Assembly (NCBI GenBank): GCA_903837355.1
Contig: CAILUI010000011.1
Span: forward strand, 1 to 47,945
Direction: 5' to 3'
DNA: 47,945 nt
From: an uncultured Victivallales bacterium
GTDB taxonomy: Bacteria > Verrucomicrobiota > Lentisphaeria > Oligosphaerales > JAFGRS01
Shown: one piece after another, positions 41,457-47,945 of the stretch
How the letters are laid out: the number at the start of each line of letters is the position of its first letter
Position numbering within the stretch: position 1 is the first letter of the stretch
Notes under the pieces: model-generated
The model's input: the letters and a program-made list of their open reading frames with translations, nothing else
What the model was told of the DNA's origin: nothing
Databases searched by the model: none
Translations under genes and position numbers: made by a program

Positions 41457-41828
41457 GCCCCATGAGAAGCGGGCATTGGAGCCCTTTTCCGGGCTGGTCC
41501 CCGGAAGAACCGACTTTGTGACGTCGCATCTCTTGGGGGTCGCCTGGCGCGAGTGGGAACGGGGCATGTTCCCTGGTGGGTCGGGCGTCAGGTCCGCTGC
41601 TGTGGCAAGGACTGCGCAGGGCCAGACGGAGGACGGCTGGGGCCTTGGTCCTGATCCGCCAACTCACTTCTCCTCATACAGCACCCTACGGCCTTGGCTG
41701 ATGGGGTCGGAGAAACCGCGGTTCTCGTCGCGACTTGGGATCGGTGGGAACCCCGAGGAGATCGTTTGCAGCGACACCGGCGTAGAGAACCCTACCCAGG
41801 GGGACACCGGCCGAGCCGCATGGTCCGC
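41457..41828. other. Leader region between the integrase gene and the minus-strand operon
   Basis: This 372-base stretch should contain the promoter of the 34786-41456 operon, since the integrase is on the same strand upstream. I see no strong promoter or terminator. A 29-codon minus-strand frame (41588-41677) has no clear ribosome-binding site and is not called as a gene. Confidence 0.5.
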
Positions 41829-43205
41829 TCATGCACGCGGCAGAGCGCGCAACACGACCAGGGCCTCTTCGCGGAGTTCTGGCCAGCGGGAGGCATCGGC
41901 GCCCTGCATCTGCTCCAGGATGGCGATGGCCCTGGCGATGGCCTCGTTGGCGGGGGGCGGCGCGGCTGGGGTGACTGCGGTCGCCTGCGGGAGTTGGCCG
42001 AGGAAGTCGGGGAGCTGACTCAGCTTGTCGCGCTTCACCTGGTCGCTGGCGTGGTCCATGTACATCTGGGTCATGCGCTCGTCCATGTGGCCCACGATGG
42101 ACTGGACGATGTTGGCCGGGACGCCGTGGATGGCCGCCAGGTAGCAGAAGGTGTGGCGCAGGCTGTGGACGTCCTTGACGCTGACCCTGCGCGAGCGGCC
42201 CTCGACCTTCTTCGCGGTGGTGATCTCAAGCCCTTCCAGGAAGCCGCGGACCCGGTACCCAATCCCGCTGGGGTTGCTGAGGTAGACGCGGGCATGCTCC
42301 GGCAGGACGTACTCCTGGTCGGGCTGACGGGTCGCCGCGGCCTGTTCGAGGAAGGCGCGCAGCGGCGGCATGATGGGAATGCGGACCAGCTTGCTGGTCT
42401 TGCTCATCTTGCGGGCGATCCAGCCGGCGGCCAGGTCGATCTCCTGCCAGCGCAGGGTGCAGATGTCGCCCTCGCGGAGCCCGGTCGCCATGCCGACGGC
42501 GAACAGCGCGTAGATGAAAGGGTCGCCGGCCCGGCTGGCCTCGCCGATCTTCTTCAGTTCCTCAGGGGTGAAGGCGTCGCGCTGCTGGTAGTCGTTGTTC
42601 TGCTTGGGGATCTTGCTGAAGGGGTTCTCGATCAGGCTGGCGTCATCCGCCAGGGCGCCGAAGATCTGCTGCAAGGTCTTGTGGTAGACGTTGACGGTGC
42701 GGGGGCTGAGCTCGGTGTAGCTGCCCTCGTAGGTGATGGCCTTGCGGCGGTACTTGGGCTTGAACTCCACGGTCTTCGCGAACTTACCGCTCTCGCGAAG
42801 GTGGTGGATGTAGGCCTGGGCCATCTCCAAGGTAACGTCGGACAGGCGCTTGGCTGAGGGATACCGCGCCTTGAGGAAGGCGAGCCAGTCGCTCCAGTAG
42901 GTCCTCTTGGCGCCCATCTGGCGATCGCTGATGCTCTTGCGCTTGGGCTTGCCCCGGAAGGCCTCGAAAGCGTCTTCCAGGTCGATGCGCTTCCCTCCGG
43001 CCAACTCGTCGCGGAAGTTCTCGACCACGGCCTTGGCGCTGCGCTGCTGGCGCAGGACGTCGAGCTTGTCGCGCTCGAACTTCAGGGCGTCGACTCTGGT
43101 GGCGCAGCCGGTGGAGCCAGTGTGGATCTTGCCATCGACCATGATGCGGTAGTGGAAGGTCGGTGACAGCTTGCCATTGGGCATTCTCTTGCGGAAGATC
43201 GACAC
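41829..43205 (-). CDS. Tyrosine recombinase (site-specific integrase)
   Basis: The 458-residue protein has the full catalytic set: R244 (TGLREGDICTLRW), K272 (KTSK), H347-x2-R350 (VHSLRHTF), H373 (GHMDERMTQ) and nucleophile Y382 (MYMDH). N-terminal arm- and core-binding regions precede them (residues 1-60 and 75-180). The start is GTG at 43205, with AAGGGGG six bases upstream. A promoter with a 17-base spacer and an inverted repeat precede it. The gene lies 122 bases from a tRNA-Arg 3' fragment, the expected attachment site, so it most likely integrated this island. A C-terminal tail of about 60 residues (PQATAVTPAAPPPANEAIARAI...) extends past the catalytic domain. Confidence 0.96.
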   Translation of the reverse strand: MSIFRKRMPNGKLSPTFHYRIMVDGKIHTGSTGCATRVDALKFERDKLDVLRQQRSAKAVVENFRDELAGGKRIDLEDAFEAFRGKPKRKSISDRQMGAKRTYWSDWLAFLKARYPSAKRLSDVTLEMAQAYIHHLRESGKFAKTVEFKPKYRRKAITYEGSYTELSPRTVNVYHKTLQQIFGALADDASLIENPFSKIPKQNNDYQQRDAFTPEELKKIGEASRAGDPFIYALFAVGMATGLREGDICTLRWQEIDLAAGWIARKMSKTSKLVRIPIMPPLRAFLEQAAATRQPDQEYVLPEHARVYLSNPSGIGYRVRGFLEGLEITTAKKVEGRSRRVSVKDVHSLRHTFCYLAAIHGVPANIVQSIVGHMDERMTQMYMDHASDQVKRDKLSQLPDFLGQLPQATAVTPAAPPPANEAIARAIAILEQMQGADASRWPELREEALVVLRALPRA

Positions 43206-43223
43206 TGGGCACCCCCTTCTTTG

Positions 43224-43251
43224 GTGGCTCCTGGTACGCGGTGGGAGCCAC
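43224..43251. promoter_or_regulatory. Inverted repeat in the integrase leader
   Basis: GTGGCTCC (43224-43231) and GGAGCCAC (43244-43251) form a perfect 8-bp inverted repeat with a 12-base spacer. It lies between the predicted -10 box and the ribosome-binding site, around the expected transcription start. It could be an operator or an mRNA hairpin controlling integrase. Confidence 0.5.
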
Positions 43252-43258
43252 TGGAAGG

Positions 43259-43287
43259 AGTATACCGTTAGGATTTCCGCATTGCAA
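43259..43287 (-). promoter_or_regulatory. Predicted sigma-70-type promoter of the integrase gene
   Basis: On the minus strand, TTGCAA (43287-43282) and TATACT (43264-43259) are separated by 17 bases. The -10 box matches five of six consensus positions and the -35 box four of six. The expected start is near 43252, about 45 bases before the GTG start codon. The surrounding DNA is AT-rich compared with the rest of the window. Confidence 0.55.
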
Positions 43288-43327
43288 CCAATTTTAACAC
43301 CATCAATGTCTTATCGTACTTAGTTTA

Positions 43328-43377
43328 ACTGCCTCCTAAGCAGTAGGTCGGCCGTTCAAATCGGCTCGGGGGCGCCA
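43328..43377 (+). other. Attachment site: 3' fragment of tRNA-Arg(CCT)
   Basis: The 50 bases fold as the 3' part of a tRNA. The anticodon stem ACTGC/GCAGT encloses the 7-nt loop CTCCTAA, with anticodon CCT at 43335-43337. A 5-nt variable region follows, then T-stem GGCCG/CGGCT around TTCAAAT (43350-43366), acceptor strand CGGGGGC, discriminator G and CCA (43375-43377). The expected 5' half (acceptor strand and D-arm) is absent; the bases before 43328 are unrelated and AT-rich. A 3'-only tRNA copy next to a tyrosine recombinase is the standard sign of an att site. Its plus orientation implies that the element lies to the left and the intact tRNA is beyond the left edge of the window. Confidence 0.85.
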
Positions 43378-43480
43378 TCTTCTTTGCCCAAATCTTGCCT
43401 GTAAGTACCTCATAACAAGCACCTTCAGCCTTGGACTGACGGCACCTTACTCAGTCGGACACAGCCCGACCTCCTGCTGG

Positions 43481-43556
43481 AAGTGCCACAGAAGTGCCAC
43501 AATTGGTCCTGGAAAGTGCCACAACAAGTGCCACACTGGACCGAAGAAGTGCCACA
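43481..43556 (+). repeat. Five helically phased AAGTGCCACA direct repeats near the att site
   Basis: AAGTGCCACA starts at 43481, 43492, 43514, 43526 and 43547. Intervals are 11, 22, 12 and 21 bases, i.e. whole helical turns, so all copies face the same side of the DNA. They lie 104-180 bases from the tRNA fragment. Direct repeats phased like this near a tyrosine recombinase core are candidates for integrase or excisionase arm sites. The rest of 43378-43830 holds no gene I can support. Confidence 0.75.
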
Positions 43557-43832
43557 CCCCAACGGGCAGTTCCACTGTGAGGCCCAGGTAACGTTCCTGC
43601 GGCGATGACCCGAGAACGGGGGAAATCGCGGCCCGCCCCTGCCCTGTTGCGTTGTTGTGCACAATCCCGCGAGTACCGATCCCTCCCCCCCATCCCCAAG
43701 TCGCAGCAGGTCATTCCCGCAGCCAGTCCCGCGTCCCCATCCTTACGCCCTGGCGTAGTTGATGGCGATTTTCCCCGCACTCGCCTGCGATGGACCTCCG
43801 GGCCAGCTTGAGAAGCCACCCGACTTGTCGGA

Positions 43833-43861
43833 ATTGGCATAGTATGTCATAGTATGCCAAT
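43833..43861. repeat. AT-rich palindrome upstream of the DUF6794 gene
   Basis: ATTGGCATA (43833-43841) and TATGCCAAT (43853-43861) are perfect inverted 9-mers. The whole 29-base site pairs as 14-bp arms with one mismatch around T43847, including a doubled CATAGTATG. It overlaps a weak promoter-like pair (TTGTCG 43825-43830, CATAGT 43848-43853, 17-base spacer). It could be an operator or a recombinase site. Confidence 0.5.
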
Positions 43862-43998
43862 AGATGACACAATTGCCTCGTTGATATCTCAGACACCTAG
43901 TCGCCGCCGAGAGTATAGGGCGTCCATGGGCAAGAGCGGTCAGCTTGAGAGTGGTTGCGGGTCTGGCCTTCAGGGGCCTCAGTCGGAGTGACACTTCA

Positions 43999-44301
43999 GT
44001 GGAAGAGCGTGCGAATCACCACAGCGAATACCCCAGGACCGTCACTGAGGCCGTTGACTGGCTGGAGTCGATCGTCCCTGCCGGGGAGCTGGAACTGATC
44101 GCGGCCATGGACGTGGACGATGTCGTCGGGCTTCACGTCGAGTTGGGCGCCTACATCCGTGAACGGCTCGGGCTATGGAGCGGCAATGACGCGTTGATGG
44201 AGGATGCCCTTGCCCTGCACGCCGTCGATGCGTCGATGGTGATCGTCATGGCGTTGTGGCAGCGGCTCCATCAGGCGGCACGGTTCAGTATGTCGGCGTA
44301 G
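43999..44301 (+). CDS. DUF6794-like small protein
   Basis: The 100-residue product reads YPRTVTEAVDWLES...LHVELGAYIRERLGLWSGNDALMEDA...VDASMVIVMALWQRLH. This fits my recollection of the DUF6794 family, whose members share the (Y/F)P.T..EAV..L start, the GxYIR...LW.GN centre and the DASM.I...W..L end. Function is unknown. GTG 43999 is chosen because GGAG lies about 10 bases upstream and the conserved region starts soon after; a TTG at 43945 would add 18 poorly conserved residues. It lies to the right of the att fragment and is therefore probably chromosomal. Confidence 0.72.
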   Translation: MEERANHHSEYPRTVTEAVDWLESIVPAGELELIAAMDVDDVVGLHVELGAYIRERLGLWSGNDALMEDALALHAVDASMVIVMALWQRLHQAARFSMSA

Positions 44302-44511
44302 GTGAACGCGCTTGACCTGGCCGCGGCGGCGGCGCATTGCGGTTCGGCACCGCTCTGGGTGAACACTCCCCCGTGATTCGCGTCCAACCATGCTGAGCAG
44401 TCTAGTGGTCCATGTGCCCCTGGACTAGGATGTCGTGCGGCCCTTGTGGCGGGTCTGCATGGGCAGTTGTTCCTGGTAAACCCCGGAACACCTTGGAGAG
44501 TAGAGGTGTGT

Positions 44512-45018
44512 ATGAGAACGCTCTGCACAATGGCCGTGGCCGGTATGCTCGTGGTCTGCATGGCCGGTTGTCTGTCACCGGCTGGGCCAGATCAGACGGG
44601 TGGGGCAACTGGCGATGGCGCTGGGAACACAACAGCGGAAGCGGTGACCGGAGCCTTGGCGGGCAAGGATATCGATGAGAGCACTCGCATGCGTGTCGCG
44701 CAGGGCCAGCCGCTGACCCTCGAAGACATCAAGGCCATCGCCGGGGCCAATGTGAGCGACGACCTCATCATCGGCCAGATCAGCTCCACCCGTACCGTCT
44801 ATCGTCTTGGTACGGCGCAGATCATCGACCTCAAGAGCGCAGGGGTGAGTGAGGCAGTCATCGACTACATGATCAGCACGCCCACGGCGTTTGCGCAGCC
44901 GCAACCTGCTCCGGTCCATGATTACTACGAGGACCCTGCACCGTTTCCGCCCTTCTTCTTCTTCCCGCCGCCATTTCCTCCCCCGTTCTACAGGGGCCAC
45001 GATCACCACGGGTGGTGA
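44512..45018 (+). CDS. Small proline-rich lipoprotein
   Basis: The 168-residue product has a lipoprotein signal peptide (MRTLCTMAVAGMLVVCMAGC) with lipobox Cys20, so it is exported and lipid-anchored. A linker precedes a conserved-looking core (LTLEDIKAIAGANVSDDLIIGQISS, TAQIIDLKSAGVSEAVIDYMIST), a duplicated helical motif with V-S-(D/E)-x-(L/V)-I that I associate with proteins of Planctomycetes and related groups. The end is Pro/Phe-rich (PFPPFFFFPPPFPPPFYRGHDHHGW) with His residues that might bind metal. ATG 44512 follows GAGG at a suitable distance. Function is unknown; a cell-envelope role is likely. Confidence 0.85.
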   Translation: MRTLCTMAVAGMLVVCMAGCLSPAGPDQTGGATGDGAGNTTAEAVTGALAGKDIDESTRMRVAQGQPLTLEDIKAIAGANVSDDLIIGQISSTRTVYRLGTAQIIDLKSAGVSEAVIDYMISTPTAFAQPQPAPVHDYYEDPAPFPPFFFFPPPFPPPFYRGHDHHGW

Positions 45019-45510
45019 CCCCCGCCAAGCGCTACTGCCGAGCACTCTGAGGCGGATTGATCACGTCGTGGGTGGATCGGCCCCATCCCCAGTCATTGCG
45101 GCTTGGCAGCGTCCGCACACCCGTGGCCCGCTCCCGCCGCCATGCTGTCCATGTGGCTCAGCCGGGGGTCCCAGCATCTTACCTCGCGTCGACTGCTGAT
45201 CGCCAACAGTTCCCCGGCTCCACCCGTCTCTATCATTAGAAGCCGAAGACCGCGTTCTTGATGCGATCATGGTTTGGCCCCGGAGGCGGAATCCCTCCTT
45301 CCCTCTCTTCCCGCCGCCTCCGGGGCCTTCTCCTGCGCAGACCACGGGTGCCGGAGTTGCCGGGCGGGGGCCAGCATGACGCTGGACAGCGGGACCGTCT
45401 GGTCGCTGGCGTCCATGGATTGGGCGGGCAGACCTGGGGGGGACCGAGGTTCCACGGTCTATACTGAGGTGAGCCCCGTAACCCCATGCCGGTAGACCAG
45501 GAGACACCCA
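45019..45510. other. Gene-poor stretch between the lipoprotein and the 45511 gene
   Basis: No gene is supported in these 492 bases. The stretch contains the strong stem-loop at 45276-45327. A TATACT at 45460-45465 could be a -10 box for the 45511 gene but lacks a matching -35. Short open frames here are low-complexity and overlap the stem-loop. Confidence 0.55.
45276..45327. repeat. Perfect 14-bp stem-loop
   Basis: GGCCCCGGAGGCGG (45276-45289) pairs perfectly with CCGCCTCCGGGGCC (45314-45327) around a 24-base pyrimidine-rich loop (C/T tract on the plus strand). A T-poor sequence follows, so a classical intrinsic terminator is not obvious. It may be a structured RNA element, a transcription-end hairpin, or a small repeat. 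Confidence 0.7.
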
Positions 45511-45894
45511 ATGCCAGATGAACTCACGGCGGACTGGATTCTGAAGCAGATGAGCGACGAGAAGCCCGAGCCCATAGTGTTCAGCTTCACGGTTGCAGAG
45601 ACCAAGATGGTCGTTGCCTCGCGCGACAAGTTCGGATTCCCTAGCATCACAGCAATCACACTCATTGGCCCCAGTGCTAAGGACTCTCGTCTTCACCGCG
45701 CATGGTTGGGTTTCGTGATGGACGACAGGTACAAGCCCGTGAAGCCAGAGTACAGCCCCGATCTCGGCCAAGTTGGCGCCATCTTCCCGCTGTCAGCGCT
45801 GGCCGGGATGTTACACGTTCTCAGAACAGATTCTGTCTGCTCCTACAGCACGTACGGAAACGGTATAACAACCGTCGAAGTCAAGAGTGCCTGA
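45511..45894 (+). CDS. Unrecognised 127-residue protein
   Basis: The product begins MPDELTADWILKQMSDEKPEPIVFSFTVAETKMVVASRDKFG, followed by alternating strand-like segments (SITAITLIGPSAKDSRLHRAWLGFVM, VGAIFPLSALAGMLHVLR, TTVEVKSA). ATG 45511 has a clear AGGAG eight bases upstream. There is no signal peptide and no known domain. It seems a real small cytoplasmic protein, alone in its transcription unit. The stop codon is immediately followed by the metallophosphoesterase remnant. Confidence 0.75.
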   Translation: MPDELTADWILKQMSDEKPEPIVFSFTVAETKMVVASRDKFGFPSITAITLIGPSAKDSRLHRAWLGFVMDDRYKPVKPEYSPDLGQVGAIFPLSALAGMLHVLRTDSVCSYSTYGNGITTVEVKSA

Positions 45895-46193
45895 CGGACG
45901 CTTGGCAGTAGCCATGCGCCTCTCATCCTTGCCGACATCGACAGTGTCACCTGGACCGTCCCCAGCCAGCCCGTGGACTTCGTCATCTCCTGCGGGGACG
46001 TGTACGACCCGCTGATCTTGACCGCCGCCAAAGCGTGCTCTGCGGCCCGCGTGCTCGCCGTCAAAGGTAACCACGACCTGCCCGCCTCATTCACGCCGCC
46101 GATTGTGGACCTGCAGCTCAAGGTGGTCACGCTGGCCAGTGGTCTGCGCATTGGCGGGATCAGGCAGGGCGTTGACGGGCGGGGAGCCGCCCA
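45895..46193 (+). pseudogene. Metallophosphoesterase remnant
   Basis: In frame after the preceding stop the sequence reads APLILADIDSVTW, then VDFVISCGDVYD, VLAVKGNHD and VVTLASGLRIGGI. These correspond to the D-x-H, GDxxD and GNHD motifs of metallophosphoesterases. The first motif reads D-I-D, so its metal-ligand His is lost. There is no ATG or GTG start before 45973. The chain loses similarity after GLRIGGI, before the C-terminal His motifs. The remaining frame runs into the antisense of the kinase gene. It is best read as a decayed or truncated copy. A GGGCGG/CCGCCC hairpin (46177-46192, 4-nt loop, no T-run) lies at its end. Confidence 0.65.
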
Positions 46194-46242
46194 GGCCTCA
46201 CGGCGCGAGGGACGCCCGACCGGGTCCGCCCGTGGCCATCCC

Positions 46243-47945
46243 CTACTTCCCGTCCAACACCTCACGCACCTTGCGGGACAGATCGTCCCGCGAGAAGGGC
46301 TTCGCCAGGAACGGTACGTCGGCGCCCAGTGCGCCACGCTGTGTCATCACGTCGGCAGTGTAGCCGGACATGAACAGGCACTTCAGCTTGGGATGCTTTG
46401 CAGCTAGAAGTCCGGCCAGGTCGGGTCCGTTCATGCCCGGCATGATCACGTCGGTAATGAGCAGATGGATGGGGCCTGCATGCGTGCCACCCAGGCGCAG
46501 GGCCTCGTCAGGCGTCTCCGCCACCATGACGGTGTAGCCAAGCTGTTTCAGGAACTGCCGCGAAGTCACCCGGACGGACTTCTCGTCCTCAGCCACCAGG
46601 ATCGTCTCCGTGCCACGGGGCAGTCCCGCCGGGGCCACGGCAACCGGTCCGATGTCGGCCGCTGAGGCTGCTCGTGGCAAGTAGATGCTGAACGTTGTCC
46701 CCTTACCTACCTCGCTCTGGACCTCGATGTGCCCGTGGTTCTGCTCAACGATCCCGTACACGGTGGCAAGACCCAGTCCCGTCCCCTTGCCCACCTCCTT
46801 GGTGGTGTAGAACGGCTCGAAGATATAGGCAATCACGTCCTTGCTCATGCCGCGGCCGCTGTCGCTGACGGCCAGCCTGACGTACTCACCGGGCGCCGCC
46901 CCCACGTGCTGAGCGCAGTAGGCTGCGTCCAGAGTGACGGTCGCGGTCTCGATGGCAACCTTGCCTACCCCGGCGATGGCGTCGCGGGCGTTGACACAGA
47001 GGTTCGCCAGAATCTGGTTGAGTTGGCCAGGGTCGATCTTGACCGGCCACAGATGCGTGCCCGGCATCCAGTTCACGGCAATGTCCTCGCCCATCAGGTG
47101 CCGCAGCATCTTGAGCATACCGACCAAGGCGTCGTTCAGGTCCAGCACTTTCGGCGTGATGACCTGTTTGCGGGCGAAAGCGAGGAGCTGTTTGGTGATG
47201 TCAGCCGAACGTTGGGCATCGCGGGTAATCTCGTCCAGGTAGCCACGAACGGAGTGCTCTGGAGGCACCTCATCCCGGCACAACTCGACGTAGTTCATGA
47301 TCCCCATGAGCAGGTTGTTGAAGTCATGGGCCACCCCGCCCGCCAGCCGTCCCACGGACTCCAGCTTCTGGGCTTGTGCAAGCTGTGCCTGCAGCTTCCC
47401 CCTTTCTTCCTCCTCCCGCTTGCGCTCGGTAACGTCACGGCAGAGCGATACAACACGCATTGACTTGCCTGTCCCGATGATGGTCGCACTGACCTCAACC
47501 GGTGTGATCCGACCATTCCCGCCAACATAGTCAATGACAAGGTCCCTGACGAAACCAACCTTGACGCATTGGGCCACGGCTGCTGCGTTCTTCTGTCGAT
47601 CATAGTCGGCAGTCCACTCAATGACAGCCTTGCCGCGGATGTCGTCAAGTTCGCTGTGTCCGGTCAAACGCACGTATTCTGCGCTTGCGTCTATGACTCG
47701 CCCTTCATTGCTCAGGATCAGAAACCCTGTGTTCGTCGTCTCGACCAGGACGCGGTATTTCTCCTCGCTCTCCCGCAGCGCCGCCTCAGCCAGCTTGCGT
47801 TCGGTGATGTCGCGCAGAAAGGCCACCACCTGCCCGCCCAGGTCGGGCAGGAACAGGACGCTGGCTTCCACATCGAACAGGGTCCCGTCCTTACGGCGAT
47901 GCCGGGACTCGAAGCGATCCTGACCCTGCGCCGTGATCTTCCGGA
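46243..47945 (-). CDS. Hybrid PAS sensor histidine kinase with C-terminal receiver (N-terminus outside window)
   Basis: The frame runs off the right edge, so the start is missing; the first visible residues (FESRHRRKDGTLFDVEASVLFLPD, ending in DITERK) are the end of a PAS domain. A second PAS follows (KYRVLVETTNTGFLILSNEGRVIDASAEYV to CRDVTERKREEE). Next come a HisKA segment with the phospho-acceptor His in GGVAHDFNNLL and an ATPase domain with N box QILANLCVNARDAI, DSGRGMS, FEPFYTTKEVGKGTGLGLATVYG and GTTFSIYLPR. The C-terminal receiver starts at ETILVAEDEKSVR and has the phospho-acceptor Asp in LLITDVIMPGMNG and Lys in FLAKPFS. All key residues are present. No transmembrane segment is visible in this part. 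It is likely chromosomal, outside the island. Confidence 0.96.
   Translation of the reverse strand, partial: RKITAQGQDRFESRHRRKDGTLFDVEASVLFLPDLGGQVVAFLRDITERKLAEAALRESEEKYRVLVETTNTGFLILSNEGRVIDASAEYVRLTGHSELDDIRGKAVIEWTADYDRQKNAAAVAQCVKVGFVRDLVIDYVGGNGRITPVEVSATIIGTGKSMRVVSLCRDVTERKREEEERGKLQAQLAQAQKLESVGRLAGGVAHDFNNLLMGIMNYVELCRDEVPPEHSVRGYLDEITRDAQRSADITKQLLAFARKQVITPKVLDLNDALVGMLKMLRHLMGEDIAVNWMPGTHLWPVKIDPGQLNQILANLCVNARDAIAGVGKVAIETATVTLDAAYCAQHVGAAPGEYVRLAVSDSGRGMSKDVIAYIFEPFYTTKEVGKGTGLGLATVYGIVEQNHGHIEVQSEVGKGTTFSIYLPRAASAADIGPVAVAPAGLPRGTETILVAEDEKSVRVTSRQFLKQLGYTVMVAETPDEALRLGGTHAGPIHLLITDVIMPGMNGPDLAGLLAAKHPKLKCLFMSGYTADVMTQRGALGADVPFLAKPFSRDDLSRKVREVLDGK

Noticed and set aside
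41588..41677. 29-codon minus-strand frame upstream of the MoaA-like gene as a possible precursor peptide
   Set aside because: No clear ribosome-binding site, no core-peptide-like repeats or Cys, and radical SAM enzymes here lack a SPASM-type peptide context; kept only as a note.
41694..42857. Long plus-strand frame opposite the integrase gene
   Set aside because: It is the antisense shadow of the integrase, whose catalytic residues are all present on the minus strand.
43328..43377. Complete functional tRNA gene
   Set aside because: No acceptor 5' strand or D-arm precedes the anticodon stem; only the 3' part is present.

Overview
The window is GC-rich bacterial DNA, densely coded on both strands, with no rRNA and no complete tRNA. 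The organism cannot be named from it. Several traits recall Planctomycetes/PVC-type and similar GC-rich environmental bacteria: an S23 four-helix-bundle gene set in degenerate heptad arrays, a REP-like palindrome read in frame as part of a protein, and a small lipoprotein of a type I associate with those groups. That placement is a guess. Most of the window (about 1-43.4 kb) looks like one accessory island. A tyrosine recombinase gene (41829-43205, minus) lies beside a 3'-only fragment of tRNA-Arg(CCT) (43328-43377), the usual mark of an element integrated at a tRNA 3' end. The fragment's orientation puts the element to its left, with the intact tRNA beyond the left edge of the window.

Layout. 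1-2286: end of a DUF4143-type ATPase gene, then an S23 gene flanked by arrays of 7-nt and 19-nt repeats. 2287-18439: a type I restriction-modification locus (hsdM, hsdS, then hsdR and a YgjP-type metallopeptidase) with about 8.5 kb inserted between hsdS and hsdR. The insert holds a Gabija-like pair (OLD/TOPRIM nuclease and UvrD-like helicase), two unrecognised genes, a Fic protein followed by helically phased repeats, and a small unknown gene overlapping hsdR. 18632-20406: a standalone paralogue of the C-terminal half of the 10132-11679 product, and a membrane-anchored NERD/zinc-finger protein.

20763-34734: eight plus-strand genes, most with overlapping ends. In order: two unknowns around a possible sigma-like protein, a Lon-like (S16) domain fused to helical repeats, a DUF3800-like domain fused to helical repeats, a small NERD-like protein lacking the usual catalytic Glu, a 1443-residue protein with a C-terminal AAA/STAND-type ATPase, and a protein with a C-terminal HEPN-like RX4H motif. 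I do not recognise this combination and regard it as the best candidate for an undescribed conflict/defence system.

34786-41456: a seven-gene minus-strand operon convergent with it. It encodes a MoaA-like radical SAM enzyme, an SDR, an HhH-GPD glycosylase-like protein, an MccF-like S66 peptidase, a free-standing class II aminoacyl-tRNA-synthetase-like protein, a second radical SAM enzyme with a possible B12-binding region, and a small unknown. It looks like a small-molecule pathway, possibly a modified nucleotide or aminoacyl-nucleotide with an immunity peptidase.

43378-47945 is probably chromosomal flank: phased AAGTGCCACA repeats, a DUF6794 protein, a proline-rich lipoprotein, an unknown protein, a decayed metallophosphoesterase, and a hybrid PAS histidine kinase/receiver that runs off the right edge.
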